Shown here one piece after another: positions 57,901 to 64,000 of a stretch of DNA of 64,000 nt. The stretch's first letter is position 1; every line of letters starts with the position of its first letter. Location: the NCBI GenBank assembly GCA_024500155.1, contig CM044857.1:5272501-5336500 (forward strand). The letters are read 5' to 3'. The stretch is from Chenopodium formosanum. Its lineage: Eukaryota > Streptophyta > Magnoliopsida > Caryophyllales > Amaranthaceae. The notes under the pieces were generated by a model. It was not told the DNA's origin, ran no database searches, and saw only the letters and a list, made by a program, of their open reading frames with translations. Made by a program: the position numbers and the translations under genes.

Positions 57901-60900
57901 TCAAGGAATTGAGAGGTGGAGATAAAAGCTGTTATGAATTTGAATTTTTGGGTACCTGGTTGGTTTTAAATGAGTAACGTCATCCAAGTATAGGGTTAAT
58001 GCCCTTAATGGAAAACAACGCCTAAGTAAACTGCTTAAGACCAGCGCATCACTTACTGAGTTACTGGCTACTACCGAGTTGCTCTGTTGATAGAGACTTC
58101 AAAGTTTGTCCTGAAACTTCTAATGCCATCTTGCTTAGAGCTCTTAATATGTAAAACAAGGAACATACTTTGAGGTGGAGCAAGATGGAGAGTAATGCTG
58201 AAAATTTTCATGCTTGTTTTAACAACACCCCCCGCTCCCCCCACCTCTTCTATTCGGACGCCTTCCTTTTTTTTTCTTCACTCTATTTTTGCTGTTGGGT
58301 GGGACTTGGGAGGGACTAAGGCAAGGATCAAGGATTGTTGGTCATTGTCCTTTGGGATAACCTAGTATATATATAATTTTGCTGCATGCTCTCTTCACAT
58401 AAAAATTGTATATGATGGACGTAGATGTGGGAATTTCTTCCTACATACTAATAGAAGGTTATGGACAGACTTTTACTAGGGGATCTAACAAGTTTGTTAG
58501 TGAATTCATAGAAGATCATTCTTTTAGGATAAATGTTGCTGTACAATCCTTGGTACAACTCTCAGTACCATTTTGATGGACATCTTTTTTGGGGGGTATG
58601 TTAAACCTACATCTGTAAAATTCTCTATCACTATGTTTGGTTAGCAATAGTGAAGGGAAGGGGAAAGAGAAAGAGGGAAGAGAAAGGGAGGTGAGGTAAG
58701 GGAAAGAGAGATCTTTCAAATGTCTCCAACAATAGAGGGGTCTGTTTTCTGTAAAGGGGGAAGAAAATGGATCCCTCCATGTCCTTTCCCTACCTTTCCT
58801 TATGTCTTATTCAAACCCTCCAGATGCCCTATTAAAATATAGCTTATCTGATAACTGACTATTTGTTAATGCTTGCTACTTATGTTATGTTGCTCTTTTA
58901 TACTACATGCCACTGTTGGTGTTCGCTAGTTTTTCTCTTGGGTGTGTCTTGCTTGAATTTATGTGCGCATCTAACAATCCAGGCTCAACCCTTTGGAAAA
59001 GCAAAAGCCTAGTGAACATATCTCTTATTGTTTTTATTTTTCTGCTCCTTTGCTTGGATCTTTCATAGGGTATGTTTGTGTGTTGAGGTGAAGGGTTTGG
59101 TTTATTATGGTAGCTTACTCTTTTGTTTTCTTCTTTCATTGTGTAATTTTATTTCTCCCGTGGGATTGTCTTTTGTCACAATCTGGATTCATAAAGCTGT
59201 TCTAAAGCTTCTCTATTTATTTTGCTTCAAAGCATCTTGAAAATTGATATACTACGTATATTATTTCACTTTCAGATTATCGAAGCACAGATTGACATGC
59301 CAATTGTTGGAGCCATCACTCTATACACCTCTCTTCTTATGTTCACTCTCCGTGTTCACCCTGATCGCCTAGATTACGTGGATCTAGTTCTGGTATGTTT
59401 TGTATGTTTAAACAAAGAAACCTTTTGTTTTCTTCGGGGTAACTGATTGTGCTTGTGCCAGTGTAATATGCATTCATAATTTTTTAGTCATTGTAATGCA
59501 TAGGCCCTTAAGTTTGCATCTTGATGTTCCCACTTGAAATGTATCTTTGAATTTTAAAAGTGGACATGACCTTTGAAGTATTACTTGCTTAACTCATGAT
59601 CTGATGTAAGTCCTCCATTTCAATTTAGTTGACACATTTCCTTGGGCACGTTACACATGATTTCAAACATCAAATCTCTGATTACTAATAAGAAAAAAAA
59701 TATAAAGAGATTATATTTGGAAAAGATACATTGGAATGAATGTAGCACGATCCTTTTTTTTTTTTTTTTTTGTCAAGTATGAATCACAAAAGGAAATCAA
59801 AGTTATGTGAATACTTCCCTGAGTCTATGTGTCAACAACTATGAAATGGAAGAAGTAGCTTCAAGTCAACAGCTAATCTGATATTCTGTAAACTACATGT
59901 AATAGACTCATGCTTGATGGACTATCAGACACACCATTAACGCAGAATACAAAGGGAAAAGATCGAATCTTTGATTGAAAATGTTGAAAAGCAGGGATTT
60001 GTACAAGCTAGCAACTTTAGGATGCCAATTTCTATTAGTGACTTTAGGACTTTAGGTCACCACTCTCAAAATAGTGACTTGAGGTCACCACTCTCAAAAT
60101 AGTGACTTGAGGTCACAACTCTCTAAGGATATACTCCAGAATTCTGCCTACTGTTTTCTTTTCCCTCCCTCTCAATTTATACTAAGGACTACTAGCCTAG
60201 TGAAGTAAAAATACTAGACTACCCATATTGCCCCTCCTTAGGTTAGTCCATTACACTACATAAACACATTGGACCCTTTGTGTGCAACTTTACTTTTGTT
60301 GATCAATCAGTGATCAATCTGATCGAGTTGTTTCTATGCAGGGTGCATGTGTCAGGAAACTTTCAGGGAAGCCAAAGCTTGAAGACAGCCGAGCAACAAA
60401 ACAGATTATTGCACTATTAAGCGCTCCACTAGACAAGTATAATGATGCAGTTACAGCACTTACACTTTCTAATTATCCCCGCATCATGGACTACCTTGAT
60501 AACGACACCAACAAAATCATGGCAATGGTTATCATACAGAACATCTTAAAGAACTACACTTGCATTTCCACTGCTGACCAGGTATGATCATCTGCTCTTC
60601 TCATCTATGATCAGTATAATTTCTAGATCTGAGGTTCATTCTTTTGCAGGTAGAGGCACTATTCGAGTTGATCAAGGGACTTATCAAAGATATAGATGGA
60701 ATCTCAGTGGATGAGGTTAGATTTCTTTTTGCTTCCCTTTTTCCTCTTTCAGTAAAAGTATAAATCACATATATCTAACTTTGATAATCTTTACAAAGGT
60801 CTTGGGCATACATGGGAACTCTAAACTGGCATCCATGCTTTAGTTTGGTATTCCATCTAAACACCTGACTTGTGCACTATTGTTTTTAAACCAAACCTAT

Positions 60901-62351
60901 GAGTGAACCTCTAATCATGTTCTATATCTGCTCTGAAGTTGCATCCTGATCCAAATGTACCTGCTTTTTAAGGCTTCACTTTCTAGCTTGTTAAGGTGCT
61001 CTCAATCTAAAGATTGCTTTCTTGTTTTTTGCACTTGGTAAACCATTGACTCACTCATAACTTCTGCTAATTACATCAAGTTAAATTTAAACCTTGACAT
61101 TCTAGAACAATGTAGAAACTACAATTTTGAGCTGCAGTAGACCAGCAGTAGATGAGCCAATATCCTCATCTGCAAAACTAACTACTGTACCAGAGAAATA
61201 TGGGCTGGTGACACCCATGCTAAATCAAAAAGTCCAATCAATCTTTTCTCCACTGCATTTATATTAGTGTCGTTGGTGATACCAAACATCTATGTTCTTA
61301 ACTGAAAAGTTCTCACCAGGACTGATTTGTTGCACCCACTTATCAGGATTGGAATGAGAGTTCTTAGTTGTATGAAATTCTTGTTTGACCTTTCAACTCC
61401 AGACGTCAGAAGGTTTAGCAGAGACCTGAATATGCTCTACAGAGGATCTGTGATATTCTTCATTACATAGGGTAGTCTTAATCAACTCTATTAATGCCTC
61501 ATCTAGGCTACATTATTTTGTCAAGCAGGCTACAAGTCCCTGTTTTATCTTCATCCTTGCTTACTTAGTATTATGAAAAATACTTATTGTTTAGATATTA
61601 ATTGCTAAAATCCTTACATTAATGTGTGCTGTGCAAGTTTTAGAATGGGAATATAAACTTTGTAAATAACTAAAGTTTAAAATAGAGGCACCCTCATAAT
61701 TAGTGTGAAAACCTAGGTGTCTAATAAGAATTTTGTTGTAGAGGCTTTATTTTGAAAACTTTTTTCTTTTTAACCATAACTGTGATGACATTGAGATGTT
61801 GTGATATGAGAAGTTTTCCTGTTGAGATCAATTCCTCCATTACAAAAATATCTACCAATAATCTCTTGAAAACCCAAGCGTTAAAATTTACCACTTGATC
61901 TCACTGCGCTGCCGTGCTGGTGACTTTATAAGCCAGTATCTTCTTATGTTCCTCATTATGAGCTCATTTTTCCACTGGAATCAAGCGATGTATCATTGCC
62001 TCGTAAGTGATGCCAAACAGATACATATAATTGCCTGACATGATCTTTACTTGGTCTACCAAACAGATACAATCTGTAAGGGTGGGATTTTATTTCTTTG
62101 TTCTCTCAGCTTGACTGATTCATTACCCTTAATTGAGCAGTATTGTCTCCAGGTGAAGTTTGTAAATTCTTAAGCTTGATAATATGTTCTTAGCCAAGTT
62201 CTTGTCGAATCAGTCAACAACAGTGTGTAAAATATGTTCTTAGCCAAGTGTAAAAAAATCCCTCAAAATTCCCAAGTTACCTTTTTATGTTTAACTTTGC
62301 CACAGGCATTGTCAAAATCAACAGAGTGTAGCTGCTCCAAGGCTTCATTAA

Positions 62352-62391
<40 letters not shown>

Positions 62392-64000
62392 TGGCAACAA
62401 GTTAACAACCATCTCATTATCCTAAGGGGTTGTTTGGTTCATAGTTAGAAAGGAAGATAAGCAGAAAGGAAGGCACTTGGGAACTTTAATTGGAGGTAGG
62501 TTCCCAGGCAGTCCCCAGTGTCGGCATGTGGTAAATAAATCCAGTCGTCAGTAATAGTGATTAAAAGCGGTTAAGACTTAGCAGTTGATGATGGAGGCTA
62601 TGGTGGTAGTGGTGGAAGTGTTGTGGTGGAATTGAGGCCAGGGATTAGAGGCCAGAAGTTAGTATAGAGTATAGACAGAGTTGTCTGTTGGACACTAATA
62701 CAGAGGAAAGGGAATGGAAATAGCGAGCGAAGCACTAGATAAGAGAATCAGTAGAACATATTCCCTTTTGTTTCATTATTCTCTAAATAAATAATAATTA
62801 AGACACCATTGATTTTTGGACAAAGTTTCTTTTTCTTTTTCTTCTTATTTTAGGGTTTCATCAAATGGCTGATCTATGTTTTTCTTTCTTACTTTTCTGC
62901 CAATAGCTAGATGAAGAGGATTTCAGCGAAGAACAGAATTCTGTTGCCCGTCTTATCCACATGCTATACAATGATGACCCTGATGAGATGTTAAAGGTAA
63001 TAAGTTCTTCATGGTTATCCACTCCTTCCCCCCAGAAGAAAAAGTGAATTGTGGTTAACTTTCATAACACCTGTCTTCTTAGGCTTCATTGAATTCAAGC
63101 TCACTATTCATCAAAGACTTCTCATGAATTGTGTTTTTTCTGTCAGATTATATGTACTGTGCAGAGACATATCATGTCAGGAGGACAAAGGCGGTTACCC
63201 TTCACTGTTTCACCTCTTGTTTTTTCTGCACTCAAGGTTTTTATTTTTCTACTGTTTTGTTAATTTGATTTAATTTAGTTATATACAGTTTTTGATATTT
63301 TTGTATCTCTTTGCGCTGAATCTGAAGGATTAATTGTTATGCCATTATGATATATTTTGTGATCAGTTGGTCAGGCGGTTACAAGGTCAAGACGGTGAGG
63401 CAGATGGGGAAGAGGCACCTGCTTCGCCTAAAAAGATATTCCGGTTAATGAATCAGGTATCTTTTTAGTAGCAACAGTTGTGTAGATCGAAGTGGAAGAT
63501 TAGGGGAGGATGAAGGTGATCATGACAAAAACTACTGTCATTCTCTGTAGTGAGGGTATTAACTATTAAATCCTAGGCCCAAAAAAAAAAAAAAAAAAAA
63601 AAAGTACACATTGGAACAGATGAGCAGAAAAAAGTAATACGAATTATGTTTCTTTCTCCTACTTCAATCGTCTCTCTTACTCATTTCATAAGTAGAACAC
63701 AAATTCATATTAAAAAAAAAAAAGTTCTAAATTTCGTGTAGCTGAAAAACAAGTAGGCCAACATGTTCTTTTTTTTTGCATCTTGTTTACTGCATGCATA
63801 TTATTTCATATCAACAAAATTATTGTTTAAATGCACAATAAAGGAATGATTTCCTACGTTTTGCATTACTGTCTTTTTGCCAGGATTTCTTACTTCATAA
63901 TGGCAACACTGATGAGGTGATTTCTATGCTTTGATTGATTTGTAATTTTATGGTTTCAGACTATAGAGGCTGTTTCATCAGTTCCATCCCCTGATCTTGC
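51985..64000 (+). CDS. VPS35: Retromer subunit VPS35 (partial, first 17 exons)
   Basis: Core of the retromer cargo-selective complex with VPS26 and VPS29, recycling vacuolar sorting receptors from prevacuolar endosomes. Exons: 51985-52077, 52180-52276, 52354-52477, 54119-54304, 54839-54926, 55118-55174, 55271-55360, 55449-55571, 56410-56484, 56561-56620, 59276-59392, 60342-60581, 60650-60715, 62907-62996, 63147-63236, 63367-63456, 63960 onward. All borders are GT-AG and phases agree throughout, giving about 575 of an expected ~790 codons. The VPS26-binding PRLYLL motif is at residues 103-108, followed by helical-repeat blocks such as QHPIRGLFLRSYL, HYLMDCIIQVFPDEYHLQTL and HPDRLDYVDLVLGACVRKL. 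The C-terminal VPS29-binding half is partly outside. Start: first ATG after a C-rich leader (MIVEGIEDEEKWLAEG), as in plant VPS35. Introns 3, 10 and 13 (1.6-2.7 kb) hold repeats; no lesion was seen. I cannot say which paralogue (A, B or C) it is. Confidence 0.95.
53330..53907. mobile_element. PIF/Harbinger MITE in VPS35 intron 3, TSD TTA
   Basis: GAGCATCAACACTCGTG at the left and the complement of the right end (GACCATCATCACTACC) form inverted repeats, flanked by TTA at 53327-53329 and 53908-53910, the target expected for PIF/Harbinger. The phrase GTGATGATGGTTTAAGCTGT occurs at about 53218 and 53301, and a related phrase at about 53895, so the site lies in a small duplicated region of the intron. 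Confidence 0.8.
60053..60122 (+). repeat. 28-bp tandem repeat in VPS35 intron 11
   Basis: AGGTCACCACTCTCAAAATAGTGACTTG occurs twice in full with a partial third copy (AGGTCACAACTCTC). Confidence 0.85.
62354..62390. repeat. Poly-T tract (37 T) in VPS35 intron 13
   Basis: A 37-base T run that could be the tail of a minus-strand retroposon; nothing on its right resembles a SINE head. Confidence 0.9.

Overview
This window is nuclear DNA from a flowering plant, almost certainly a eudicot. It has AT-rich intergenic DNA, GT-AG introns, plant-type genes and a dense set of plant transposons. The frequent TACGGAGTA / CTCCGT words resemble Amaranthaceae-type genomes, but that placement is only an impression. 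No tRNA or rRNA gene and no CRISPR array is present.

Genes, left to right. The last exon of an unrecognised protein-coding gene runs to 609 (+). A non-RD LRR receptor-like kinase of the Xa21/EFR type (16077-20667, -) is broken by an in-frame TGA and by a 1373-bp solo LTR. A type-I pectin methylesterase with an inhibitor prodomain (24132-27350, -, 3 exons, 542 aa) looks intact. One isolated, frameshifted rhomboid-protease exon lies at 38.0-38.2 kb (-). An intact tRNA adenosine deaminase TAD2-like gene (42996-43553, +) follows. Next come three internal exons of a multiple inositol polyphosphate phosphatase (44251-45254, +) with a frameshift. The first 17 exons of the retromer subunit VPS35 (51985-64000, +) run off the right edge. 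The intact genes are unrelated housekeeping or cell-wall genes and form no pathway.

Most of the remainder is transposon-derived, and many insertions can be delimited to the base by target-site duplications (TSDs). From 1.5 to 7.9 kb a probable Helitron encloses a MULE (TSD TATATTATA), which encloses a hAT-like element (TSD AGTTGGTG) filled with AACCGAACCG-type arrays. A Stowaway MITE follows directly. From 9.3 to 15.4 kb are a Copia remnant, a small LTR element, a MULE-like element with a 2.5-kb solo LTR inside, and a tRNA-derived SINE. From 28.2 to 32.7 kb are a mini-Helitron, a hAT MITE (TSD TCAATTTA), a Harbinger-like MITE, a CACTA element (TSD GAA) with gene-like interior sequence, and a second solo LTR (TSD ATTAT) of the family that broke the kinase gene. 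From 34.4 to 35.8 kb and from 48.2 to 50.8 kb lie two inverted copies of one polypyrimidine/polypurine repeat. Each was hit by a different insertion: a 288-bp solo LTR (TSD TTATC) and a hAT-like element with GGATATCCGA arrays. From 38.5 to 41.7 kb are another MULE, a Helitron apparently inserted at the terminus of another Helitron, and another hAT-like element.

I found no convincing new multi-gene system. The most unusual signals are the hAT-like elements and solo LTRs whose interiors carry short, element-specific motif arrays, the deep nesting, and the recently interrupted non-RD receptor kinase.
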